64,000 bases of DNA. It comes from Homalodisca vitripennis (taxonomy: Eukaryota > Arthropoda > Insecta > Hemiptera > Cicadellidae). The stretch spans positions 28,195,001-28,259,000 of the forward strand of contig NC_060211.1 in the NCBI RefSeq assembly GCF_021130785.1. Reading direction: 5' to 3'. The notes under the pieces are model-generated. The model ran no database searches. It was not told the origin of the DNA and saw nothing but the letters and a program-made list of their open reading frames with translations. Position numbers and translations under genes: made by a program. This document shows, piece by piece, positions 1 through 10,719 of this stretch (the stretch's first letter is position 1; each line of letters begins with the position of its first letter).

Positions 1-393
1 TTTGTTATGGAATATTCGTTAGTGAAATAGAAAATAGATTTTTATTATTGAAAACATAAATAGGCATAGATTTATCAGGTATTGATATCAAAGTCACCAC
101 TCCTTCTTGTCGAAAATATCCTGTATAACTAACTATAAAATAACGTCGAAAAGTTATAAAAAAATAAACTATGCCATTATAATTAGATTTATATTACGAA
201 TTTTAATATAAAAGACATTTTTTATTCTTCCACAGTTGTGATTTAATTAAAAAGAACTGATGATGCTTTAACCAGCGAATGCGCTGTTAAAATAAATTAA
301 AATTGTGAAAGAATAAAACATGTCTTTTATATTAAAACCTGGTGACTTCCATCAAGAATACAAAGCAGAAAATTATATTATGGACTTGTGTTT
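1..393. other. AT-rich sequence, nothing recognised
   Basis: No coding similarity, RNA gene or clear repeat was seen. The only structure begins at its right edge, where the SINE 3' half starts. Confidence 0.4.
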
Positions 394-464
394 CCTCGCA
401 CAGGCCAGTAGCCCGTGAAAACGGGCAGATAAGGCTTAAACGGGGATCGACTTCTCTTTAAAAA
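394..464 (+). mobile_element. tRNA-derived SINE, 3' half only
   Basis: This matches the tail of the more complete SINE at 54481-54712: the shared core is CTCGCACAGGCCAGTAGCCC, followed by a GGGCAGA-TAAGGCTTAAA block and a TCTC-rich end. The tRNA-like head with the A and B boxes is absent, so the copy is 5' truncated, as is common for target-primed insertions. It ends in an A-rich stretch. It has no coding capacity. Confidence 0.8.
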
Positions 465-1744
465 AAGAAAGAAAAACGAAAAACTGTCTCTTCCTCAGAG
501 GCCACAGATACTTAGCATATTTTTCTGAAATACAAATTCTGTTGCTAAAGAGGCTTGAGAGTCTGTCCCTCATAAAATGAGCCCATTACTGAGAAAAATA
601 AATGCATAGGAAATGTAAAATCTTGAGGATTTGTTTGTTTAATTCTATAAAATAATTTACAATAACAAATTTTTTCGCCATGGTACCACATGATGACACA
701 GGACACGCCACTCAGGTAAAAGCGTTGCAAAGGAAAATTGCAAGTTTATGTAGTGGTAAAGAGCCTATAATCCCTCGGGAGCCACTCTTTAAAGATGGTG
801 CTTTAATAGTGCTTTAAAGATAAACATTGTGCCAGAACTGGGAAGAATTAAGTTTTTGTGTTTATAATGGCAATGACAAAACAATACCTAGGAATATTTT
901 GCGCTACCATATAAAGTATGATGATTGTAAGAAGGTTTATGAGGTTATCGGTATCGTTTACTTAGTAATATCTTTTTGTGAATGCAAAACTATGGCCTCT
1001 GCTACTCAGAATTTTGGCTATATTGATAATAAAGTGACAATAAAAAGATTAGCCTTTCATCAGGATTTTTTGCGTGAATGAAATATTATGGAGTATAACC
1101 TAAAGGTAATTATAATTATATTGGAAAGGGGAACGCTTTATAGGCTTTGTGTTACGAGCCTAATGATGATATACTAAGTAGATTAGCCCTGACAAGTGAA
1201 CTGTATAATTCATAGAGCCCCCGATTTAATATGCGGACCAATAGTGATAATGGAATGAGGGCAATCAAACGGAGAGGTTCCAAATTTCCATTTAGTAAAT
1301 ACGCATGGCTTACATTTTAAATGAACTATTTAAAAACTGGTGAATGAATTAATGTTTCCTCCAGAATTTTGATCACGGATATAAAATGTTATTTACAATA
1401 ATACTCGTAGAACCAGGGATCGAGAAGAGTAAAAGTTTTTAATATACCTTCCTAAAATGTGCTGAAAAATATGAACAGCATTACAGACTACGTATATCAC
1501 TAAAGGTATGATAGTTAGGGTTTGATTATCCAATATGTACCAAACTCAAAGTCAATGAATTTAAAAATTTTGTGTTGCTTTCTGATCGATGAAGTCTGTA
1601 CCCTGAGGTTACAGAGAACCTGTGTGGGGTGATACACATAAAAATAAAACTAAATAGAAGCTCTATGTGAGCTTAGGCCGGTCGACAAACATCTATTATT
1701 CATAAAGAAGAGATAATGTAACCGAACATAAAAATACGACTACA
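465..1744. other. AT-rich sequence, nothing recognised
   Basis: Only short chance reading frames were found, such as an 84-codon frame at 827-1081 with no family resemblance. No RNA gene or internal repeat was seen. Confidence 0.4.
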
Positions 1745-2010
1745 GTAGGAGTCACCAGAGAGTGCAGTTGAGGGAGGAGCCTATTTGGCGCGTGAACTTG
1801 GAGTAGCCAATGAGGACTGAGCGGCGTTGCCAATTTTGTTCCCCGTTGAAACCTTACGCTCTGTACCGGGCGGCAGTTGACGTGTCTTGCGGCAACGTCG
1901 CGCGGGACTGTCCATTTTACTGGTCACCGCGAATTGCACTCTTTCGTGCCTTCTGCTGTCGCGATATCTACACTTATTGAACACTGTGTAGAATTTAAAA
2001 ACATGCATGA
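1745..2010. other. GC/CpG-rich patch in AT-rich DNA
   Basis: About 250 bases are clearly richer in G+C and CpG than the surroundings, with runs such as GGCGTTGCC, CGGGCGGCAG and GTCGCGCGGG, and a CCAAT-like AGCCAATGAG near 1805. A 75-codon frame runs on the minus strand (1781-2008), but its arginine/proline-rich product matches no family I know. Possible explanations are a CpG-rich promoter or first exon of a host gene, or the terminus of a mobile element. I found no TATA box or splice donor that decides between them. Confidence 0.3.
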
Positions 2011-2764
2011 ATGATGCATTATAAAGTTAATTAAACTAAAAGATCTTTCAGTTTTTTAATTCTGGATTTATTTGTATTGTTTGATTTATAGTTATAAACT
2101 TTTGGTGCAAGATCATAAAGAATTTCATATACATACTGAACTTAGGTCTCGGCGCGTAAGCATTTATAATCAACTTCTCAGACTCATATTGGTGTCACCG
2201 ATGTCATTTCGCTGTTTATCACTCATATTATAGTAAACATTTAATACTTTATAGTAACATTTTTAAAGTTTTTATTAATATGGTCTAAGTATGGTCTGTT
2301 TTTTGACTAGTGTTTATTATTCACAAAAATCGCTTTTGTGGAGTTGTAATTATTTTCAGAGTAGAAGTTCTGTCCTATACAGTTTGAGCATAATCTATTT
2401 TAAAACCAATGAAGGCAAATATTATTTTCTTTGTAAATCACCGTTGCAAAAAGATCTTATTACATAAAAAGGCCTAGAGCATTTAAAGATCTTATTCTTT
2501 ACATAATTCACATGGGTTTTCGAGTTTAATCTATTATCTACAAATAAACATATATTTAATACTATTCACTATTTCAATATCTGAGTAACCACAATTTTTA
2601 ACACAAGTTATTTCATGGTATTTAAAATGAAACATTTACTTTATTTCAATAATCAAATTAAGTACCGATGCTTGAGTCTTATGGCTCATTACTAAATAAT
2701 TTTAAACGAAATTTTCAGTAGATTGATATAATTTAGCATTATATTTTTCAGTTCCAGGGTAGAG

Positions 2765-3581
2765 TTTGTCCTGTAAAATAGTGAGGTGTCGTCAGCATGT
2801 CATCAGCAAAAGCCTTGGAACTTACCGTTACGTAAGCTATTTTACATGAAGAAAGAAAAGAGGCGTACATAATACAGACCCCTGCGGAATGCCATAAATA
2901 ATCTCGACTTCCTCGCTAAAAACGTGTCTAACTCTTACTTGCTGCTCCCGCCCCGTAAAATAAGAATGAAACCATCGATAGATGACTCCTTTGATTATCC
3001 TTTAAATAGTATATCTAAATGAATTTAATGGTCTACTGTATCGAAGGCTTTCATGACGTCCACAAACAATTCGGCACAAATCTCATCGCCATTCATTCCT
3101 TCTAAAATCTTTCCGAACAAATATTCTCGGTGTTCCATCTCGGTGGAACCCAAACTGATTTAAAACAAATAAACAAATTTTCCTTCATTAAACACCCTAA
3201 CTAACTGAATGTTCATAATCTTTAAATAATCTTTGGAACTATAGAAAGTTCCATTGGTCGAAAGTTACTTGTATTTGGCCTATCCAATTTTTTATGCAGT
3301 GGTTTTATGATAGAATTTTTCAAACCATTCAGAAACTCTCTTGAGATCAGGCTAAAACTAACTAAATAAATCGAGTTATATAAAATATTATGTGCTATAA
3401 TTTTGACTAGAACTGGTGTTATAAAGTCATATCCTAGTGCTTTGCAAACTCTGAGCTCATTAATAATGGTTACTACCTTAGTTTTTGACATAGGGTATAA
3501 GAAAATGAAATTGGTTATACAATTATCATTGCAAAAATCTACTTCGAATAGATAAATAAACGAATGGAAAAAATATTGCAT
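2765..3581 (-). pseudogene. Non-LTR retrotransposon reverse transcriptase relic (frameshifted)
   Basis: Read on the minus strand, this contains the fingers and palm of a LINE-type reverse transcriptase. From 3581 downwards there is a segment with KALGYDFITPVLVK and then FRPMELSIVPKI, the degraded form of the motif usually written NFRPISLLP. Next come QFGF near 3150, FVDVMKAFDTVDH near 3060, GIPQGS near 2890 and the catalytic-site block FADD near 2800. The motif order is the family's standard one. Several frame changes and stops separate the blocks, so nothing here can be translated as one protein. The upstream endonuclease and the downstream C-terminal part are not visible. The clade (Jockey, CR1 or similar) is uncertain; the reverse-transcriptase identity is secure. 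Confidence 0.85.
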
Positions 3582-3835
3582 AGTATGAAATAATAAAAGT
3601 TCCGGTGGGCTAGGAAGGTTACTGCCCTACGATGAAGTAAAATTGTAACCGTCCAATAACATCGACTTAAAACTTTACTAATATTCTTTTACTCTGTGAA
3701 TAAAAATGTCACATGAATGTCTCAGTTTATTAAAAATGTATTGATTCTGCTTTCTTGTTGCCATTATGTTAACCAATAAAATTAATATAAAAATATTTGC
3801 TTACACTCAGCCAAATCCCAAATTGATTGTGTCAA

Positions 3836-3890
3836 TGATTGTGCACCATCATTGAAAGTTTCAGCCTAAACTTCGCTAACGCTCAGCCAA
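3836..3890 (-). repeat. Dispersed GCTGAGCGTTAG repeat fragment
   Basis: On the minus strand it reads TTGGCTGAGCGTTAGCGAAG. The same start is found at 8145-8182 (minus), 29723 (plus) and 61797 (plus), so it belongs to a short interspersed family. No coding capacity is visible. Confidence 0.5.
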
Positions 3891-4465
3891 TATAAAATGA
3901 TTATGTAAATAACAAAAACTTATGATAAATATATTATAAGTAAAGGCTAGTTTACTCGACACCTATGATTGCACAATATAAGACAGCTGTATGTAGCGCC
4001 GCCATTCGTATTAAACTATAGATTTTTATTAAACTTAGTTTATCCAAATTGCTTAATTTAATTTGCCTAAAACGTAATAAAATGTTAATTTTCTGACTGA
4101 AGAGATCACGGGACCAAGTCATATTCGTTCTTTAATGTCGAATGGTATGTAAAACTCGGGGAAACATTATCTACAGATGTTGAGAGAAATTGACGCACAC
4201 GCAGTGTGTTTATTGCTGGAACCACTCCTGGGACTATAACGTGTTCCCTCGGTGTTAGATAAGGAGTTGAAATGTTTTACGGTTGTGACCGTGTGGTCAG
4301 TTACATTTCAACTTCTGTATTAAAGGTTTATTTTCCTTCATATTATAACGGTATCTTATACAAAAATTTTGTAGTTTCATATTATTTTTATAGTCAATGA
4401 CGGTACAAAAAGTGTAAACTGTGTATTTATCCCATACATCACCGATTTATATAAAAATTTGAATT
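3891..4465. other. AT-rich sequence, nothing recognised
   Basis: No coding similarity, RNA gene or repeat was recognised between the GCTGAGCG fragment and the LINE relic. Confidence 0.35.
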
Positions 4466-5515
4466 TAGGTTGTACTATGCTGATGACACGACTCTCTGTT
4501 TCAGAGATAACTCACAAGAAGGTTTGGAGCTACATCCTTTGTCGATATCAACAATTGTGTGCAATATTTCAATAGCCTCAACCTTCAAACGAATTCTTCG
4601 AAATCCAACGTGTTGAATTTCACACTGCGTCCAATGGACTCCCAATGTGGGTCAGCCGTCATGTTGGCAGATTCCATATTGGAAGAAGTCTACTCCTCAA
4701 AATTCCTTGGAATACTCCTCGACCGAGGGTTGACATGGAATAATCACATTGACCATGTGTGCGCCAAACTGTCCTCAGGAATATATGTTTTGAGGTCCTT
4801 GGCCCGGTACTGCCCCAGTCAGGTATTGATTGCGGCATATTATGGGGTAATTCACTCTCACCTTCCCTATGGAGTGGTGTTGTGGGGGGCCTGTACAGGC
4901 AATAATTTCCTGAGGGTGTTCAAATTGCAAAAAAAGCTATTCGTATCATCGCAAAGTTGAATTTCAGAGAGTCGTGCAGGACAGCATTCAAAACTTTGCA
5001 ACTGTTGACTTTGCCCAGTCTCTACATTTTAGAAACATCTTGGTTCTGTTTGTCTAAATGTGCCCTAACCAGGGGACGTGACATACACGGGTTTGAGACT
5101 AGAGGCAGAGATAACTACCGTACTGGAAGACACAGAACGGTGGTTTATGAGCACTTGCCTTCGCAGACAGGTGTTCATTTCATCAACAGTTTGCCAAACT
5201 CTATTACAAACGCCCAAACGCCCAAGGCGTCAAAAGCTCGTCTTAAGCGCTTCCTGGTGTCAAATGCATTCTACAGCGTTGACGAGTTTCTGGCGTTTAA
5301 CTGGGAGACCGCCCAATTCGATGACTGACTCCAGCGCTGGAAGTGGGTTGAGATTGGCGATGGATGAATGAGACTGGAATGCATGAAAATTATGTAAGTT
5401 TGGACGTGGTGGTAATGTGGTATGCGAGTTTTAAATTTATAATTAATTCTGACGTTTGCCATACAATGTGTAATTGTGACGAGCAATTAAAGAATTGATT
5501 TGACTTGTCCTCTAT
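4466..5515 (+). pseudogene. Non-LTR retrotransposon 3' end (RT C-terminus plus 3' UTR), frameshifted
   Basis: It begins just before the reverse-transcriptase active-site block YADD (4476-4487), followed by TTLCFRDNS. After a frame change the sequence continues with FLGILLDRGLTWNNHIDHV, AYYGVIHSHLPYGVVLWG and the K-Q-K block. A second frame change near 4955 leads into NFRESCRTAFKTLQ, LTLPSLYILE and GRDNYRTGRHRTVVYEHLPS, ending at 5328. This order matches the thumb and C-terminal region of Jockey/CR1-like ORF2 proteins. An approximately 185-base 3' UTR ends in ATTGATTTGACTT. The 5' part is missing, typical of truncated LINE insertions. The relics at 33282-34125 and 8185-8490 belong to the same family, and the 33 kb copy is very close in the C-terminal region. 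Confidence 0.88.
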
Positions 5516-5529
5516 TTTAAAGTTTACCC

Positions 5530-6600
5530 TGTGTCAAAGGTTGCTTTTAACCTGGGGTGGATGCCACCCCTTCTCGGTGGTGAGCAATCTTTATTTCAAA
5601 ATAAGTGCGGAAATCGATAAATTGACTGATACTAAAAAAACTTTTATTCTATGAAGTTTTTTTTAAGCCAATATTTTTCGACTTATTTGCGAGTGAAATT
5701 GTTGGTTTTCAGGCAAAATCCATATTTTCAAACGCGTTTTCGCGAATAACTGAAAAACTATGCATTTAATCGAAAAACATGTAGAGGGAAAAATTTATTA
5801 CTTATCAAACCGTGTATGTATGATAGACCCAATAAAAGCGGAATTATTGATTGTTGAAAGTTGAGTGGTATTTTCAAACGCCAAAATGGAAAGTTTCAAC
5901 GTAGAATAACCAAAAATCAATAAATTGTTCTGGGAAAACTCATAAAATCTTTTTTAAAGCCCTTTAAATTCCATTTATTTTTATTTGTTACGTATAAAAG
6001 TTCCTAGCATCACAACTAAGCGAGTTATGAAGAGACTAATGTCAATTCTTACTCTTCGTTGGAACAAATAGTGAAAATCACAATCTCTCTTCCACACCAT
6101 TTGAAAAAATTGTTTCTGCTTTACAATTCACTTTATTTATGTTCGTATACGATGTGAATATTTTACCAGTTTAAAGTACTTATCTTTGAAAAAAATTGTT
6201 CCTGAAGTGATGAAACCATTCCTGTAATTTAGAGAAAAATCGTCTTTTCTTCAAAATAATTTAATAAATATTAATGATACGCATACTTTTGTAGAGTATA
6301 AAATTGTAGGTGTTTCTTTTCTTGTCGCGTTTTATTTTTTGCAGGATGAAAATTTAGTAAGATATAGCCGTTTAAAATTTCCGTTTCTAGTTACAAAATC
6401 CTAGGACCTTTCTATCAAGAGTTAAAGCACAGATAAACAGATGGATGGGCTGATTGCCGTTTGACCTTTTGTTCTCAGAATCAATACAGTTCTTCCGTAG
6501 ACCAAGAGGAACATATTGGTATAAAGTTTTAAAATTTTAGGAACTGTTTATGGGACAGATGGACGAACAATGTCACAGTTAAATCCCTACAAATCAATAT
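5530..6600. repeat. Probable dispersed non-coding repeat, unclassified
   Basis: The stretch opens with GGGGTGGATGCCACCCC and the phrase TTCTCGGTGGTGAGCAATC. It continues as AT-rich sequence without a usable reading frame. The opening resembles high-copy non-coding elements I recall from insects, but no second copy lies in this window, so the call is inference only. The section 6420-6600 has ACAGATGGATGG-like runs common in such repeats. Confidence 0.25.
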
Positions 6601-8144
6601 TAAAAATAATTTTATAAATCAGAAGTGTTACTACTGGAACTATTGATAGCCAATAGTCTTAGTAAAATAAATATATTCTTCAAAATAAAGATAGTAAAAT
6701 AGATTACAAGTTATTCGTACCATTGCCCGTTAAAACAGTAGGTTAATGTAATGCACTTTAAAAATAAATTTAAAAAGCTCATTACAATTTTCAAATGAAA
6801 TGCTATGAAATCGCCAATATAATATTGCTCAGACATTCTTTAAATTTAATATTGATAATTTAAGTCTTTGAAATTATCTAAAAAAGTTGGTTTCAAAACT
6901 TGGAATCCTAAAAAATGCTTACACATGAGTAAACAACAATAATTCAAAACTCAAACCCAAAATTTTAAACATTCTACTCATACTAAAATATTTCATAATC
7001 GTCTTCAACGTGGTCTCACACTGATTGTTTTATCGTCAAACTTGGAGTTTCCGACTCCCTTTTCCGTTCTTCTAAAGTGTGCGTTCTACACGTCTTGAGT
7101 GAGTGCTCTGGAGAAAAGCAGACCTCATTGTTTTCCATGTGTAAACACTTCACTCCTACCACTGCTTACCTCTGATCTCCAAGATTTTACACGGTTACGT
7201 ACAGCCGGGTTTATGCCGATACCTAGAGAACTAGTCAAAATCCGGCATATTTAAAATTAATAAAAACAATGTCTTAATAAAGTGTTATTTGTGTAACATT
7301 ATAAGTTGCATACAAATTTATAGTTCAATCTCTATAATTAAACAATTAATTTTCTTCACATTCCTAGGAAACGTAGGTAAACATGAAAAAGGAAACAATT
7401 ATATTGTTTCATAACGGAATGGCTGAATTTTAATAGGATTTCATGCACTTGCTATCGCTATATGTTTTGTGCTTATGGCCCTGTGCGGTAAAATCGCTTA
7501 TGTCCATTCTCAACAATCTGGGGAGAATTTATATTATTGGTGCACCAGTCAGGTATTGCTAGGGTTTCGAAGTACAACATATACAATATTTTTAGTGTGT
7601 GGAATGTTAAAAAAGTGAAAATAAACAAATTCACAATTTCGATTGTTTTTCGGATAGCAATTTTTATTAATAATATATTTGATTTATGGCATTTTTCGGT
7701 AATTAATGTTGTCGATAAGGAGTTTGATAGTTACAGAAACACTAAATCGACGTTCGCAGAAGAACCAAACGTATTACGTGGTGGAGTCAATAACAGTAGA
7801 TACACGATTTTCACCTAGTAACGATTTTGGTGGGAAACAAAGTACATTGGCTTCCTCAATTCTAAATATTAAAGTTTTTTCCAGAATAGAACCCAAGAAC
7901 TCATAACATATAACCAAAAAGTCATTATTTCTATTCCTTTTTACCTTAATGTACAGAATACTTCCATACACTATAGAATTTCCAATATTAAATATATCAT
8001 AACATATAACTTTAGAACATTGACCTTCTACTCCACTTGTATGAATTAAAAAATGTCACATTTTGAAACCTCGTATGATTTGACTGAGTTTATTTACAAA
8101 TTTCTTTAGTCTGCTATCAATTACCATCATGGTTATTCATGATG
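6600..8144. other. AT-rich sequence, nothing recognised
   Basis: Only short chance reading frames occur (for example 7537-7818). A somewhat less AT-rich patch at 7030-7200 has no recognisable content. Confidence 0.35.
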
Positions 8145-8182
8145 GTTACCAATGCAAGTTTTCGCTAATGCTCAGCCAACTC
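8145..8182 (-). repeat. GCTGAGCG repeat fragment
   Basis: The minus strand reads AGTTGGCTGAGCATTAGCGA, the start of the dispersed family also seen at 3836, 29723 and 61797. A short perfect hairpin, CCATCATG-loop-CATGATGG, lies just outside at about 8123-8146. Confidence 0.45.
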
Positions 8183-8184
8183 CT

Positions 8185-8490
8185 ATGGAATGTGAAGTGA
8201 GTGAGTTTGGCATATTATTGAATAGTACCCGAAGTGTTCGAAGGCTACCGTCCTGTGCCGGCCAGTACGGAGATTATCCCTGCCTCTGGTGTTGTAACTG
8301 TGCATGTCTCGGCGCCGAGTTAAGACACATTTAGACAAGCAAAATGACACAGTTTAAAGGATGTAGAGGCAAGGATAAAGTCAATATCTTGCAACCCTTT
8401 GAACGCAGGTCTGCAAGACTCTCTTATTTTCAGTTTGGTGATTATTCTGACCATTCCATTGTTTGGTGTCATAATAATCTCATAAATTCT
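8185..8490 (-). pseudogene. Non-LTR retrotransposon ORF2 C-terminal fragment
   Basis: The minus strand first reads VRIITKLKIRESCRPAFKGL, matching the RxSCRxxFK block of the copies at 4.97 kb and 33.8 kb. After a frame change it gives KCVLTRRRDMHSYNTRGRD and then RTGRHRTVAFEH. Both blocks are diagnostic of the same LINE family. Length is about 100 codons. The fragment is cut at both ends; its downstream end abuts a GCTGAGCG-family repeat, so either a deletion or a nested insertion removed the rest. No function is possible. Confidence 0.8.
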
Positions 8491-8799
8491 GCATTTGCAC
8501 ATGCGTCCCAGAGTGAAAATATGATATAACACAAGAATGAAAAGGTACGGGATTAACCTTTTTCTTATGGGTCAAGCAAAGGTCAAGATTGGTATGGTAA
8601 TACCGGCCATTAATTTTAAAGTATCTTTTCATGTTGCTTTGAGATTTGAATACAAAATCACCCGGAACCCAAATGATGATGAGAACAATAACACTTTGAT
8701 TGCTCTGGCCGTTAATTACATTTGCTGTCATCATTGTTGGCATTTTACAACTTTCAATTTAACTGCTAATAAGGTTTATTGTCAACAAGCGTGTGTCAT

Positions 8800-10719
8800 G
8801 CTGTTGACTTAATGCGTGATGACGTAAAATTCAACCAGATAACATTTTAAATTAACAATGAATACTAATAATGAAATTGGATAAAATTAAGTTATTTCGT
8901 TTTGAACCATCGTTAGGAGATTTAGGAGATATATTGAAATTAAAATAAGGAAGTTTGTTAACATTCTTTTAGAAAAGGTTTATAAAGGTTAGGAAAGAAG
9001 GTGTCGTCATCTAGAATATTAAATAAATAAGTTATACGTTTCAATAACATTTACAGCTAAGAATATCTTCCACAATGTTGAATTTGTAATGCGAATGCTT
9101 AGACGATCTCATTGTGTATCATGGTGAATAAATTAGTTGTCTAAAATCTTTGTTGTATAGATTCGTTATGATAATGTCAAAATTATGTTCAAATCCCAAA
9201 AAAGACAAATAAATTCCTACACAGACAAATATTGAGTTTTTTTTAGAGACACTGTGGAGGTTGCTCCACAGTTTTGCGTGATTATCTCTAAAACTATTTA
9301 AATATTGATTTCTGTTTAAATTATGCAATAAATTAATTATTGCATAATTAATTATGCAGAAGGAAGTTATTGCCTTCTGAGTTAGACAGGAGAAGAGGGT
9401 GCAAAATTCATTGTCTTACGTTATAAAAGTAACAGCGGTAAGTGTCGGTAGTAAAGACGCGTAAGAAAACGTGGACTTATTTCTTTCATATACTTCTCAA
9501 CTAAAGTTGGACGTACCTACTATTAAAGTTGCTATCTACCCCAATTTTTCTCCCTCTGGGAGGAAAAAAATTGTGTTTCTTGTGAATTTCCGTTGTGTCA
9601 ATGTGTTCATTAAGGTGGAAAGACAGAACTAATTCACTTAGTAAACGTTTTCAAAGCGAGATTTCAAATCAGAAAAAAGGTTAAACTGAAATAAACTAAG
9701 ACATCATATATTCCTTGAAACTAAATTGTATGTCTAAAATTTATTTTTTGTTTCAAATTGGAACTGGAAATGTCTAATTCTTTTTTTTCTAGTTTATTAG
9801 AAAAAAGTATAATATCCGACCGAATATTTTGTCGAAACATCGTATTGGTAGTAAAATCGTGTAAGAGTACGTAGATTAAAATTGCCAGTCAGAAACAATA
9901 AAGTTAATTGCAAACAGTCGACACAGCTGCTGGTATTCCTTGACATTTCATATATCTGCCTGCCTGACATTGTGCAATGAGCGCTTCGGATTTTCCTATT
10001 CAGAATGCTTATACTATGATTTTTTATTAAATGCACTAGAAATACGAAACATGTGGTATTTTTTTAGATCAGAAAATACAAGTTTCTTTTAATGGGAGAA
10101 ATAAATTGTCGTAATGAATATTACAACAGAGATGTAACAAATGCACTTGAACTGTAAAACTTCTGTTTGCTGGTGCATAATATTATGCAGATTTTACTCC
10201 AAATGCTTTGCACTATGAATAGCAATAAAAGTTATACAGCGTAATATGTTTGCTGAAATATGTTTTTGAGCAAAGCAAGCAAATTAGGTCGTAAATTTTA
10301 ATACAAATCAATTTTTTATATTGTTTTGCGTAATAGGTTATTTTTTATAGTTTAGTCTAAGATTTATCTCTTATGAAAAATATGTGATGTAAAAAATGAT
10401 TTTATATAGTTTAAAACTTATATTTAAACCTCTTAACTCGAATGTTCGTGAGTTTTGTCATGTCGTGTACTCTTCTTCCTCTAAAAATTTACCGAGTGAA
10501 GAAATTTCGAGAAAAGTGTTTTTAATCAAGTAAAGTGATTAAATATGAGTAAAACTATTGAATTTGATATTTAAAACTAAACTAAAGAACATATAAGTAA
10601 GTATTATTAATATAGATTGTATGTAATACAGAGTATCCGTTGTAGAATATTTAATGTATCGTCCTGAAGGAGTTAAACCGGTACAAAAGTTTTTGATATC
10701 TTCGAAAATTTCCCAAGGG
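8800..10719. other. AT-rich sequence, nothing recognised
   Basis: No convincing gene, RNA or repeat precedes the satellite. Only short chance frames are present (9119-9328, 9797-10036). Confidence 0.35.
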
